Shown: one piece after another, positions 17,632 through 26,420 of the stretch
Layout of the letters: each line of letters begins with the position of its first letter
Numbering within the stretch: position 1 is the first letter of the stretch
DNA from: JALYRV01 sp036675475
GTDB taxonomy: Bacteria > Acidobacteriota > Vicinamibacteria > Vicinamibacterales > SCN-69-37
NCBI GenBank assembly: GCA_036675475.1
Contig: JAKFEY010000003.1
Span: 1-51,533, forward strand
DNA: 51,533 nt
Reading direction: 5' to 3'
Position numbers and translations under genes: made by a program
Notes under the pieces: generated by a model
Told to the model about the DNA's origin: nothing
Seen by the model: only the letters and a program-made list of their open reading frames with translations
Database searches by the model: none

Positions 17632-18465
17632 ATGTCGAACGGAATCAAGACCGCACTGCTGCTGGGCGCCCTGAGCGGGCTGCTGCTCCTGATCGGCGAT
17701 CTCATTGGCGGCGCGAATGGCCTCGTCATCGCCTTCGGTTTTGCCATCGTGATGAACTTCGTCAGCTATTGGTGGTCCGACAAGATCGTGCTGCGCATGT
17801 ATCGCGCGCAGGAAGTGGGCCCGACGCATCCCCTGCACCAGCTGACGGCGCGGCTCGCGCAGCGCGCGAACCTGCCCATGCCCAGGGTCTACGTGATTCC
17901 CGACGCCTCGCCCAACGCCTTTGCGACCGGCCGCAATCCGCAGCATGCCGCGGTGGCCGCTACCGAAGGCATCATGCAGCTGCTCACCGAGCAGGAGCTG
18001 GCCGGCGTGATGGCGCACGAGCTGGCGCACGTCAAGCACCGCGACATTCTTACCAGCTCCGTCGCCGCGACCATTGCCGCCGCCATCATGATGGTCAGCC
18101 GCATGGCCATGTTCATCCCGATGGGGCGGAGCGACGATGATGGCGACAGCAATCCGATTGCGGCGATTGCGATGATGATCCTGGCGCCGGTTGCCGCCAT
18201 GCTGATTCAGGCGGCGATTTCACGGTCGCGCGAGTTCGCGGCCGATCGCGGCGGCGCCGACATCGCCGGCTCGCCGCACGGCCTGGCCAACGCGCTGCGC
18301 AAGCTCGAGGCCGGGTCGAAGCGCATTCCGCTCGACGCCAATCCCGCGACGGCGCACATGTTCATCATGAAGCCGTTCTCCGCGGGCGGCCTGATGGGGT
18401 TGTTCAGCACGCACCCGCCGACGGAAGCCCGCATCGCCAACCTGCTCGGCCCCGCACAGGTTTAA
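17632..18465 (+). CDS. htpX: Membrane zinc protease HtpX (M48)
   Basis: A 277-residue inner-membrane protease that degrades damaged membrane proteins. Two N-terminal transmembrane helices (about 8-27 and 31-48) precede the zinc site HELAH (129-133); a second membrane pair lies around 150-190; EFAADRGGADIAG holds the third ligand region; the C-terminus ends in THPPTEARIANL. The start codon follows the peptidase stop with no gap, with GAGG in the end of that gene. Co-transcription with the M20 gene is likely. Confidence 0.95.
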   Translation: MSNGIKTALLLGALSGLLLLIGDLIGGANGLVIAFGFAIVMNFVSYWWSDKIVLRMYRAQEVGPTHPLHQLTARLAQRANLPMPRVYVIPDASPNAFATGRNPQHAAVAATEGIMQLLTEQELAGVMAHELAHVKHRDILTSSVAATIAAAIMMVSRMAMFIPMGRSDDDGDSNPIAAIAMMILAPVAAMLIQAAISRSREFAADRGGADIAGSPHGLANALRKLEAGSKRIPLDANPATAHMFIMKPFSAGGLMGLFSTHPPTEARIANLLGPAQV

Positions 18466-18551
18466 GGCCAGCCGCGCCGGTGGATGCCGGCTACGGCTGA
18501 GCCCGCGGCCTCAGGCACCTGTTTTGCTCGGTTCGACTGCGGAGGACGTCC

Positions 18552-20828
18552 GTGGTCGAACAGCTTGATATCCCCAAAGAACGCCTCGGCGAGTCTGCCG
18601 ACCGGGTCCTCTCGCGTTCGATTGAAGAAGCGCGGCGCCGCGATCATGTCGTGCTCACGAGCGAACACGTCTGCGTGGCCTTCGCGCAAGTCGAGTGGAC
18701 CACGTTCCTGGATGTCCTGACCGATCTTCACATCGACGCGCACGCGGTGCTGCGCGCGCTCGAGGAACACCTGCGCGAGATGCCGGCCGACGCCGGCGCC
18801 GACCTGCGCCTGGCGCCCGCCACGCGGCTGCTGTTCAAGCTCGCGCTGCTGCATGCCAGCCGCTTCGGCCGCCACTCGGTGGAGGCCGTCGATCTGTTCT
18901 CCGCGGTGTTCGAGGAATCCCAGGGCGCGACGGTGGCCATCGTCCGCCGCTACGGCGTGGAGCCCGAGAAGGTCATGTCGCGGCTCGGCGCGCGCATGCG
19001 CGAGCAGGAAGCGCTCGAGGAGCGCATGCGGCGCAAGTACGAACTGCCGCCGTTCCTGAAGCACTTCGCGACCAACCTCAATCAGCTTGCGCGGCAGGAT
19101 CGCATCTCGCCCGCGTTCGGCCGCGAGGCCGAAATCCAGCAGACACTCGAAATCCTGTGTCATCGCGACCGCGCCAACTCCGTGCTCCTGATTGGCGAGC
19201 CGGGCGTCGGCAAGACCGCGATTGCCGAAGGCCTGGCGCGGCGCCTCGAGCTCGAACCCGAAACCGCTCCCGTGCGCCTGCGCGACTGCCAGGTGGTGTG
19301 TCTCCAGATGAACGCGCTCGTGGCCGGCACGATGCTGCGCGGCATGTTCGAAGACCGGATGCAGAACGTCATCCGTGAGATCAAGGAACGCACGAATCTC
19401 ATCCTGTTCGTCGACGAGATCCACACCATGATTGGCGCCGGGTCAGCGCTGGGCGCGCCGGCCGACGCGGCCAACATCTTCAAGTCGGTGCTGGCGCGCG
19501 GCGAAGTCCGCATGATTGGCGCCACCACGCTCAGCGAATACAAGCAGTACATCCAGGAGGACGAGGCGCTCGCGCGGCGATTCCGCAACGTGCACGTGTC
19601 GGAGCCGTCCGCCGACGAGACCCGGACGATTCTCTACAACCTGCGCCCGCGCCTCGAGCGCAGCTACTCCGTGCGCATTCACGACGAGGCCATCGACATG
19701 GCGCTCGAGATGGCGCCGCGCTACATGCGGCACCTGCACCTGCCCGACAAGGTGATCGGCTGGCTCGACACGGCATCCGTGCGCGCCGAGATCGAGCGCT
19801 CGTGGGAGGTCAAGGCCTCCGACGTGGCGGCGGTTATCTCGGACGTCGCGCGCATTCCGCGCGACATGGTGTTTCGCGAGGTCAACGATCGCTTTGCCGG
19901 CCTCGAAACCACGCTCGCCGAACGCGTGGTGGGGCAGAAGGAGGCCATCAGTGCCGTGGCGCGGCGCCTCGTGCTGAACAAGGGCCCGCTCAAGGATGGC
20001 TTCGATCGGCCCGACGGCGTTCTGCTGTTCCTCGGACCGACCGGTGTCGGCAAGACCGAGCTGGCGAAGGCCGTGGCCGAATACCTGTTCGGCGACGACA
20101 AGAAGATGGTGCGCGTCGACATGTCGGAGTTCCAGGACGGCGCGGTGGCCGTCGACAAGATGATCGGCATGCCCCGCGGCATCGTTGGCTCCGAGCGCGG
20201 AGGCCAGCTCACCAACCAGCTGCGCGACAACCCGTATTCGGTTGTCCTGCTCGACGAAATCGAGAAGGCGAGCCCCAATCTGCTCAATCTGTTCCTGCAG
20301 GCGTTCGACGAGGGCTGGCTCACCGACGGCCGCGGCAAGCGCGTCTATCTGAGCGACGCCATCGTGATCATGACGTCGAATCTGGGCGCGGAGTACTTCC
20401 GCAAGCTCACCAATCCGATGGGGTTCCTGTCTCGGCCGATCGGCATCGACCAGGTGCGCGGCGACGTGACACGCGAGCTCGAGCGCCGCTTCCCGCCCGA
20501 GTTCCGCAACCGCATCGACGAGGTCGTCATCTTCTCGCCGCTGACGCATGCCGAGGTGCGCGAGATTGCGCGGACCGAGCTCGAGGAGATTGGCGCGCGC
20601 ATGACGCGCAGCGGACGCGCGCTTCACGTCACCGAGGACGCGCTCGAGGCCATCGTCGAGGAAGGCTACAGCCTGGCCTACGGCGCGCGCTTCCTGAAGC
20701 GCGTGATCGAAGACCGCGTGAAGCTGCCGGTGAGCCAGCAGTGGAGCGCCGCGCGCGAGTTCTCGGTCGAGCGTGCCGCCGACGGGTCAGTCGTGGTGGC
20801 GTGCCGCGAGCCGATGCTGCTGGCGTAG
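18552..20828 (+). CDS. clpA: ATP-dependent Clp-type unfoldase (ClpA/ClpC-like)
   Basis: A 758-residue class I Clp ATPase. An N-terminal double Clp-N repeat (about 1-145) precedes D1 with Walker A GEPGVGKT (215-222) and Walker B LILFVDEIH, then D2 with GPTGVGKT (about 494-501) and VVLLDEIEKA. No long middle domain separates them, which fits ClpA better than ClpB. The segment NPMGFLS after SNLGAEYF aligns with the ClpP-docking loop (IGL in ClpA, VGF in ClpC), so it probably feeds ClpP. Neither clpS nor clpP is nearby. GTG start with GGAGGA 5 bp upstream. Confidence 0.92.
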   Translation: MVEQLDIPKERLGESADRVLSRSIEEARRRDHVVLTSEHVCVAFAQVEWTTFLDVLTDLHIDAHAVLRALEEHLREMPADAGADLRLAPATRLLFKLALLHASRFGRHSVEAVDLFSAVFEESQGATVAIVRRYGVEPEKVMSRLGARMREQEALEERMRRKYELPPFLKHFATNLNQLARQDRISPAFGREAEIQQTLEILCHRDRANSVLLIGEPGVGKTAIAEGLARRLELEPETAPVRLRDCQVVCLQMNALVAGTMLRGMFEDRMQNVIREIKERTNLILFVDEIHTMIGAGSALGAPADAANIFKSVLARGEVRMIGATTLSEYKQYIQEDEALARRFRNVHVSEPSADETRTILYNLRPRLERSYSVRIHDEAIDMALEMAPRYMRHLHLPDKVIGWLDTASVRAEIERSWEVKASDVAAVISDVARIPRDMVFREVNDRFAGLETTLAERVVGQKEAISAVARRLVLNKGPLKDGFDRPDGVLLFLGPTGVGKTELAKAVAEYLFGDDKKMVRVDMSEFQDGAVAVDKMIGMPRGIVGSERGGQLTNQLRDNPYSVVLLDEIEKASPNLLNLFLQAFDEGWLTDGRGKRVYLSDAIVIMTSNLGAEYFRKLTNPMGFLSRPIGIDQVRGDVTRELERRFPPEFRNRIDEVVIFSPLTHAEVREIARTELEEIGARMTRSGRALHVTEDALEAIVEEGYSLAYGARFLKRVIEDRVKLPVSQQWSAAREFSVERAADGSVVVACREPMLLA

Positions 20829-21752
20829 CGCATCGAAGCGCCGCTTGACGAGTGCCCCGAAGTGCTTCGGCACATATTTCTTCGCGTACAAACGTTCGTA
20901 GCGGCGGACGATGGCCGGGTGTTCGCTGGCGAGAAAGCCCATGAAGTGGGAGCGCGTGCCGCCGTCGAGATACATGGTGTTCATGCCGGCGAACGCGGCC
21001 TTGTGATCGGCGATCGCCTCGAGGGTACGCGACAGCACCTTGCGCTTCGTCGAAAAGCCGGGCACCAGCGGGTTCACGAGCACACCGGCGCGGATGCCGG
21101 CTTCGGTCAGCTTCTTCACGGCCTTCAGCCGCTGCAGGGGATGCGCGGTGCCCGGTTCGAGCTCGCGCCAGATGGCCTCGTCGACTGACGGCACGCTCAC
21201 ATAGATCGTGCACGCGGCACGCGACGACAGCTCCTGCAGCACGTCGATGTCGCGCACCACCATCGGCCCCTTCGTGATCAGCCCGATCGGCGTACGCGCC
21301 GCAGCCAACGCCTTCAGCGATTCGCGTGTCAGCTTGTAGTGGCCTTCAATCGGTTGATACGGATCGGTGGCGGTGCCTACCGCCACCTGCTCGCGCGTCC
21401 ACGACGGCTTGTCGAGCTCCGTCTTCAGGACGCTGACAAGGTTGACCTTCACGAGAATCAGCGACGAGAACGTGTCGCCGGCCCCGAGCTCGAGCTGATG
21501 CTGATACTTGCGCGCGAAGCAGTACTCGCAGGCGTGCGTGCAGCCGCGATACGGATTGAGCGTCCAGTTGAACGGCATGCCCACGGTGCGGTTGAGCGCC
21601 GCGCGGCACTGAATCTCCTGATACCGCGCCGCATCGGCGCGCCGCTCCGCCTCGGTCAGCGCCTCTTCGCCGCCTTCGCGAACCAGCAGGGCGATGTCGC
21701 GGGTCGTCGGAAGGCGCGGGCCAAGATCAAACAGCGCCGATTGCTCGAACAT
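20787..21752 (-). CDS. Radical SAM protein, SplB/Rv2578c-like
   Basis: A 321-residue radical SAM enzyme of the COG1533 type. The cluster motif is CTHACEYC (CxxxCxxC) directly followed by FARKYQH, the signature that separates this group from most radical SAM families. Relatives are annotated as SplB-like, but a photolyase activity is not established for this branch. Convergent with clpA: the last 42 bp of the two genes overlap, so its basic C-terminal tail (RLAARHHD) is written in clpA sequence. Confidence 0.88.
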   Translation of the reverse strand: MFEQSALFDLGPRLPTTRDIALLVREGGEEALTEAERRADAARYQEIQCRAALNRTVGMPFNWTLNPYRGCTHACEYCFARKYQHQLELGAGDTFSSLILVKVNLVSVLKTELDKPSWTREQVAVGTATDPYQPIEGHYKLTRESLKALAAARTPIGLITKGPMVVRDIDVLQELSSRAACTIYVSVPSVDEAIWRELEPGTAHPLQRLKAVKKLTEAGIRAGVLVNPLVPGFSTKRKVLSRTLEAIADHKAAFAGMNTMYLDGGTRSHFMGFLASEHPAIVRRYERLYAKKYVPKHFGALVKRRFDALRQQHRLAARHHD

Positions 21753-21793
21753 CTGGCGATGTTCGCCTTATCTTCGCCGTTCTGTCAAGATCA

Positions 21794-22693
21794 CTAGAGG
21801 ACGTAGGCGAGCGCGAAGCCGACCTGGGCGACGAACATCATGCGGTACATGTGCGCCCACGAGACGTGGTTGGCGTCGACGGCGAGCTCCTCGGGCTTGC
21901 GCAGCATCAGGTAGAGCACGTAGGCGCCGTAAAGCGTCATGGTGAGGCCGAGCGCGTGCAGCAGGATCGGGTTGCCCGTGAGAATGCCCATGAACACGCC
22001 GGCGTTGATCAGCATGAACGGCAGCACGAACGACGGCGAGATCAGCCACGCGGCTTTGCGCACGCCATAGATGATCGGCAGCGTGCGGCAGCCGTCGGCG
22101 GCGTCGCCCTCCATGTCGGAGAAGTCTTTCGTCGTCGACGCGCCGAGCAGGAAGAGGCCGAAGATGCCGCCGATGAACCAGGGCTCGACGCCCGCTGCCG
22201 TCTTCACCGCCGTCCAGCCCGCGACCTTGAGCAGCAGGCCGCGCGGCACGGCGATGGTGATGTTGGCCCACATGCCGTGGCGCTTGGTGCGCAGCGGCGG
22301 CACCGAATACGCGAACGTGAGCACGGCGGCGACGAGCACAATCCAGAAGCATTCGTGCCGGCCGCCAGGGGCCACGAGCCACGCCAGCCAGAGGGCAAGC
22401 GCGTAGCAGATCCACGTGAAGACCCAGGCCTGCCGGATCGTCAGGCGTCCGCTCGGCAGCGGCCGCGCCGGTTTGTTCACGGCGTCGATCGCCAGGTCGT
22501 AAATCTGGTTGAGCGCGTTGCTGCCGGCATTGAGCACCGCCGCCATCAGCGCGCCGATGAGGGCTGGTGTCACCACCTGCATCGACCACGGCTCTGCCGG
22601 GTACGCCCCGATGGCCGTCACCGCGCCCGAGAAAAATCCCAGCGCGGGAGCAATCAGCGTGAACGGACGCGCGAGCTGCAGATACGGCTTCAT
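21794..22693 (-). CDS. UbiA family prenyltransferase
   Basis: A 299-residue polytopic membrane enzyme (about nine helices). The first Asp-rich motif is N62-x3-D66-x3-D70 (NQIYDLAID) followed by KPARPLPSG; the second is D190-x2-D193-x3-D197 (DFSDMEGD). UbiA enzymes attach a prenyl chain from a diphosphate to an aromatic, porphyrin, glycerol or sugar acceptor; LPIIYGVRKAAW recalls the chlorophyll synthase branch, but the acceptor is unknown. Its ATG overlaps the stop of the kinase fusion gene by 4 bp, implying that the two act together. Last gene of the accD operon. Confidence 0.9.
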   Translation of the reverse strand: MKPYLQLARPFTLIAPALGFFSGAVTAIGAYPAEPWSMQVVTPALIGALMAAVLNAGSNALNQIYDLAIDAVNKPARPLPSGRLTIRQAWVFTWICYALALWLAWLVAPGGRHECFWIVLVAAVLTFAYSVPPLRTKRHGMWANITIAVPRGLLLKVAGWTAVKTAAGVEPWFIGGIFGLFLLGASTTKDFSDMEGDAADGCRTLPIIYGVRKAAWLISPSFVLPFMLINAGVFMGILTGNPILLHALGLTMTLYGAYVLYLMLRKPEELAVDANHVSWAHMYRMMFVAQVGFALAYVL

Positions 22694-24021
22694 GCGAGAT
22701 ACCGCCAGGCGGCCAGCCCCAACACCGCCGCCACTGAGGTCGTCACGAAATTGAGCAGGTCGTTGTTGAGCAGCCCGCGCGGCTCGAGCGTCGATCCGAG
22801 CACGCTTTCGACGAGTGCCGCAAGCAGGGCCGCGATCGCGATCGGCACAATCAACGCCGCCGGGATCAGGCCGAGCGCGGCGGCCAGCGCCGCGAGAAGC
22901 AGCGCGGCAACGGCGCCGCCGGCCGTGCCTTCCGATGACATCGCTCCAGACGTGCCTGCCGGCACAGGGCGAAGCGTCGTCACGAGCCACGTGCGGCGGC
23001 CGAACGCCTTACCGATTTCGCTGGCCACGGTATCGCTCGCGCCGGCCACCATGGCGGCGACGAACGCCGTCAGCGCCGCGTCCCGATAAATCGAGAGCGC
23101 CGCGATCGCGGCCATCCATGCGGCCACGCCGGTGTTCGCAAGCGCATTGCCCGCGCCGCGACGTCCGCCGCGCTCTTCGGCAATCCCGAGCAGCGCCTTG
23201 CGCCGCCCCCCGAGTTTCGTGGTAACGACGGCGATGGCGAACGCGCCGAGCAGCAGCAGCCATCCCTGCCAGCCCGCGCCGAGCCACACGATCACGCCGA
23301 TGACGAACCCTGTCAGCGCGCCGGGAAATGTGACGGTGCGCGCGTACCATCCGCCGAGCGCGACGAGGGCGTTGAACGCGACAGGCAGCAGCAATGCGCC
23401 GGCCGTCATGCCCGCGGCGCGGGCCGGATCGATGATGGCGGCCGTGCCCAGTACCATGGCCGCTGCGGCGGGCACGCGTAAGTTGTCGTCGAGGCCCACC
23501 GGAATCGTCTCGACCAGTCCGGCCACGAGGGCAGCCGCCAGCGGCGCCGCGACGAGAAACGCGAAGCCCGGCACCGGCGACACGGCGGGCGCCGTCCACA
23601 TGGCGAGCGCAATGGCGGCGGCGCCGCCGCACAGGACGAACGCGATCAATCCGCCGTACGACTTGTCGGGGTTCCACGGCAGCCGCGCCAGCGGCATCGC
23701 CCGGCCGGCGAGCGTCGCCATGCCGTCGCCCGCCGCGAGGATGGCCCACGCCGCCGCGACGATGTCGAGGCGCCTTGGAAAGGCCAGCACGAGCAGCAGC
23801 ACCGCAAGCGGATAGAGGATGATGCCGGCGGCGAAGCGGGCATCGCTCGGGCGGTACAACCCCTTGCCGATGTGCGGCAGTACCAGCAGGTTGAAGGCGA
23901 GGGCGCCGGCCGCGAGCGCCGCCGCCTGCCACCAGGTGAGAACGCGCAGCGCGAGCGCAAAGCCGCCCATCGCCATATGGAGAAACTGCCGGCGTCCTTC
24001 GGAGAAGGGACGTCCGCTCAT
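22690..24021 (-). CDS. Fusion of VTE5-type phytol/polyprenol kinase and VTE6/DUF92 prenyl-phosphate kinase
   Basis: 443 residues, almost wholly membrane-embedded, in two halves. Residues 1-190 match the VTE5/SEC59 CTP-dependent lipid kinase family: RRQFLHMAMGG (10-20), GDGMATLAGR (98-107), NPDKSYGG (117-124), ETIPVGLDDNLRVP (171-184). Residues 205-443 are a DUF92/TMEM19 domain: GGRRGAGNALANTG, GASDTVASEIGKAFG, RPVPAGTSGAMSSEGTAGG, LNNDLLNF. In plants and cyanobacteria these are two separate enzymes that turn phytol into phytyl phosphate and then phytyl diphosphate. Start ATG 24021 overlaps the upstream gene by 4 bp; a longer frame is antisense noise. The adjoining UbiA gene probably uses the diphosphate. 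The substrate is inferred. Confidence 0.82.
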   Translation of the reverse strand: MSGRPFSEGRRQFLHMAMGGFALALRVLTWWQAAALAAGALAFNLLVLPHIGKGLYRPSDARFAAGIILYPLAVLLLVLAFPRRLDIVAAAWAILAAGDGMATLAGRAMPLARLPWNPDKSYGGLIAFVLCGGAAAIALAMWTAPAVSPVPGFAFLVAAPLAAALVAGLVETIPVGLDDNLRVPAAAAMVLGTAAIIDPARAAGMTAGALLLPVAFNALVALGGWYARTVTFPGALTGFVIGVIVWLGAGWQGWLLLLGAFAIAVVTTKLGGRRKALLGIAEERGGRRGAGNALANTGVAAWMAAIAALSIYRDAALTAFVAAMVAGASDTVASEIGKAFGRRTWLVTTLRPVPAGTSGAMSSEGTAGGAVAALLLAALAAALGLIPAALIVPIAIAALLAALVESVLGSTLEPRGLLNNDLLNFVTTSVAAVLGLAAWRYLA

Positions 24022-24944
24022 CGCGTCTGCCGCGCCCGCCAGTACGCCAGCAGGTCGTCGAGCATCGTCTCGAGACTCACGCGCGGTTCCCATCCGAGCG
24101 CGCGAAGGCGTGCGGGGTTGCCGACGAGGCGCGGCAGCTCCACCGGCCGCAGCCGCGCATCATCGACTTCGACTGAGATGGGACGCGACGCGCGCGCGAG
24201 CATCAGATCGAGCAGGTCGCCGATGCGCCGGGCCTCGCCGCGGCACACGTTGTACGCCTCTCCCTGCTCGCCTCGCGCGGCCATGGCCGCATAGCCGTCC
24301 ACGACATCGCGCACGTCGGTGATGTCGCGCTCGGCGTCGAGATTGCCGACGCGCAGCACGGGCTCGCTGCGGCCCGCCTCGATGCGGGCAATCTGCTCGG
24401 CGAATGCGGGCAGCGAAAACGAAGGATCCTGGCGCGGGCCGGTGTGGTTGAACGGGCGCGCGACGACGACGTCGAGGCCGTCCGCCGCCGCGAGGCGCGC
24501 GAGCCGATCCTGCGCGAGCTTACTGAGGCCGTAGGGACTCGAGGGGATCGCCGGCGAGGTTTCGTCGTGCGGCTCGTTCGAGGCCTGATAGATCATCGCG
24601 GACGTGACGACGACGACGCGGGCCCAGGGGGCGTGCGCTTCGACGGCTTGCAGCAGGTAGTGCGTGCCGAGCGCGTTGATCGCGAGAGGCTCGGCGGGAT
24701 TTTCGAACGACGAGCCCACGTGCGGCGCGCCGGCGAGGTGGTAGACGATCGAGGGCGCGCACGCGCGGACGCCATCGGCGACGGCGTGGCGATCGAGCAG
24801 GTCCACGTGCTGCCATTCGGCATGCGCGACGCGTCGGGGCGGGGTGCCGCCCGGCCGCGCCCACGCAATCACCGGATTGTCAGCGGGGAGCCGCTCGATC
24901 AGATGGCTGCCGGCAAACCCTGTCGCGCCGGTGACCAGGATCAT
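24018..24944 (-). CDS. NAD-dependent epimerase/dehydratase, Rmd-like sugar 4-ketoreductase
   Basis: A 308-residue extended short-chain dehydrogenase. NAD(P) site GATGFAGSH, catalytic YGLSK and the RPFNHTGPRQDPSF segment typical of GDP-4-dehydro-6-deoxy-D-mannose reductases. Placed after rmlB and an RmlC-like gene where rmlD would be expected, so it may reduce the 4-keto sugar made by that pair. ATG 24944 overlaps the rmlB stop by 4 bp, and its own stop overlaps the kinase fusion gene by 4 bp. Confidence 0.85.
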   Translation of the reverse strand: MILVTGATGFAGSHLIERLPADNPVIAWARPGGTPPRRVAHAEWQHVDLLDRHAVADGVRACAPSIVYHLAGAPHVGSSFENPAEPLAINALGTHYLLQAVEAHAPWARVVVVTSAMIYQASNEPHDETSPAIPSSPYGLSKLAQDRLARLAAADGLDVVVARPFNHTGPRQDPSFSLPAFAEQIARIEAGRSEPVLRVGNLDAERDITDVRDVVDGYAAMAARGEQGEAYNVCRGEARRIGDLLDLMLARASRPISVEVDDARLRPVELPRLVGNPARLRALGWEPRVSLETMLDDLLAYWRARQTR

Positions 24945-25951
24945 CGATTGCCGTACTGGGCGTCGTAATAGGCGCGGAATGCGGCGTCCTGCTCCTTGAT
25001 CGGCCGCCACCACCACTCGTTCTGCTGATACCAGCGCACGGTTTCGGCGAGGCCGTCTTCGAACGTCACCTGCGGCGCCCAGCCGAGGCCCTGCAGCTTC
25101 GACGTGTCGAGGGCATAGCGGCGATCGTGGCCCGGCCTGTCGGCCACGGGCCGGATCATCTCGTCGCCGCGGCCGGTGAGGGCGAGCAGGCGGCGGGTGA
25201 GGTCCACGTTGCGCACTTCGTTGCCGCCGCCGATGTTGTAGACCTCGCCGTCGATGCCCTGATCGATGACGCGGTCGATGCCGCGGCAGTGGTCGTCGAC
25301 ATGCAGCCAGTCGCGCACGTTGAGCCCGTCGCCGTAGAGCGGCACCTTCACGCCGTCGATCAGGTTGGTGATGAACAGCGGGATGACTTTTTCCGGAAAC
25401 TGGTTCGGGCCGTAGTTGTTGGAGGCGCGCGTGATCACGACGGGCACCTGATACGACGCCCAGTAGCTGTAGGCGAGCCGATCGGCGGCCGCCTTGCTGG
25501 CCGAGTACGGATTGCGCGGCTTCAGCTCGTCGGTCTCGACGCTGGCGCCTTCCGGCACGCTGCCATAGACCTCGTCGGTCGAGATCTGGACGAAGCGGCG
25601 CAGCGACGGCGCGCGGCGCGCGGCCTCGAGCAGCACGAACGTGCCGATCACGTCGGTGTGAATGAACTCGCCGGCCGACTGCAGCGACCGGTCCACGTGC
25701 GTTTCGGCCGCGAAGTGCACCACGAGGTCGGACGCCTCGACGAGCGGGGCCGACACCACCGCGTCGGCGATGTCGCCGCGCACGAACGTGTGGCGCGGGT
25801 GGCCCGACAGCTCGCTCAGGTTTTCGATGCGGCCGGCGTACGTCAGCTTGTCGAGCGTGGTGATGTGCCAGTCGGCGTGCGCGTTGACGGCCCAGCGGAC
25901 GAAGTTGCTGCCGATGAAGCCGGCGCCGCCGGTGACGAGAACCTTAACCAT
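24941..25951 (-). CDS. rmlB: dTDP-glucose 4,6-dehydratase
   Basis: Makes dTDP-4-keto-6-deoxyglucose from dTDP-glucose. 336 residues. GGAGFIGSN (8-16) binds NAD; the catalytic triad lies in STDEVYG and YSASKAAADRL; NNYGPNQFPEK and GDGLNVRDWLHVDDHC are RmlB hallmarks. It overlaps the RmlC-like gene by 8 bp and the next reductase by 4 bp. rmlA and a canonical rmlD are not in the window. Confidence 0.96.
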   Translation of the reverse strand: MVKVLVTGGAGFIGSNFVRWAVNAHADWHITTLDKLTYAGRIENLSELSGHPRHTFVRGDIADAVVSAPLVEASDLVVHFAAETHVDRSLQSAGEFIHTDVIGTFVLLEAARRAPSLRRFVQISTDEVYGSVPEGASVETDELKPRNPYSASKAAADRLAYSYWASYQVPVVITRASNNYGPNQFPEKVIPLFITNLIDGVKVPLYGDGLNVRDWLHVDDHCRGIDRVIDQGIDGEVYNIGGGNEVRNVDLTRRLLALTGRGDEMIRPVADRPGHDRRYALDTSKLQGLGWAPQVTFEDGLAETVRWYQQNEWWWRPIKEQDAAFRAYYDAQYGNR

Positions 25952-26402
25952 CCTTGCGCGTCCAGTCGTAGTCGAGCGTGCCGTGCGGCGCGATGCGGTG
26001 CTCGTCCGGATCGGCGCGGTTGTACGGGCGGTTGGGCACGTTCACCACCAGCGAGGGCGTGACGCTGATGCACTTCCACCCGTGATACACGCCGTTGGGC
26101 ACGCGCACCAGCATCGGCTGCTGCTCACCGAGGAAGAATTCGTTGACGAGCCCTTTGGTCGGCGAGCCCTCGCGCGTGTCGACGAGCACGAGCTTCACCA
26201 TGCCGCTCACGCAGGCGAAGTGATCCACCTGGTCGGTGTGGAAGTGCCAGGCCTTGACGACGCCGGGATAGGTGGCCGAGATGTAGACCTGCCCGAACTC
26301 GGTGAATTCGGGATCGTCGGCGCGCAGCACTTCCATCAGCCAGCCGCGTTCGTCGGGCACCACGCGCAGCGCGCGCGCGCTGGCTCCGTCAATCAGCTTC
26401 AC
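25944..26402 (-). CDS. RmlC-like cupin (dTDP-4-dehydrorhamnose 3,5-epimerase family)
   Basis: 152 residues, a single cupin barrel. It belongs to the divergent RmlC-related group with VVKAWHFHTDQVDHFACVSG and VRVPNGVYHGWK instead of the classical RGLHYQ, so the family call is firm but 3,5-epimerase activity is not certain. It starts 18 bp after the lptD stop and overlaps rmlB by 8 bp. In context it should modify the 4-keto-6-deoxy sugar made by RmlB. Confidence 0.82.
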   Translation of the reverse strand: MKLIDGASARALRVVPDERGWLMEVLRADDPEFTEFGQVYISATYPGVVKAWHFHTDQVDHFACVSGMVKLVLVDTREGSPTKGLVNEFFLGEQQPMLVRVPNGVYHGWKCISVTPSLVVNVPNRPYNRADPDEHRIAPHGTLDYDWTRKDG

Positions 26403-26420
26403 GTGCGATCCTCCTGAGGC

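Noticed and set aside
23009..23932. A 307-codon frame inside the kinase fusion gene
   Set aside because: Arg-rich out-of-frame shadow; the listed frame shows both kinase domain signatures and membrane helices.
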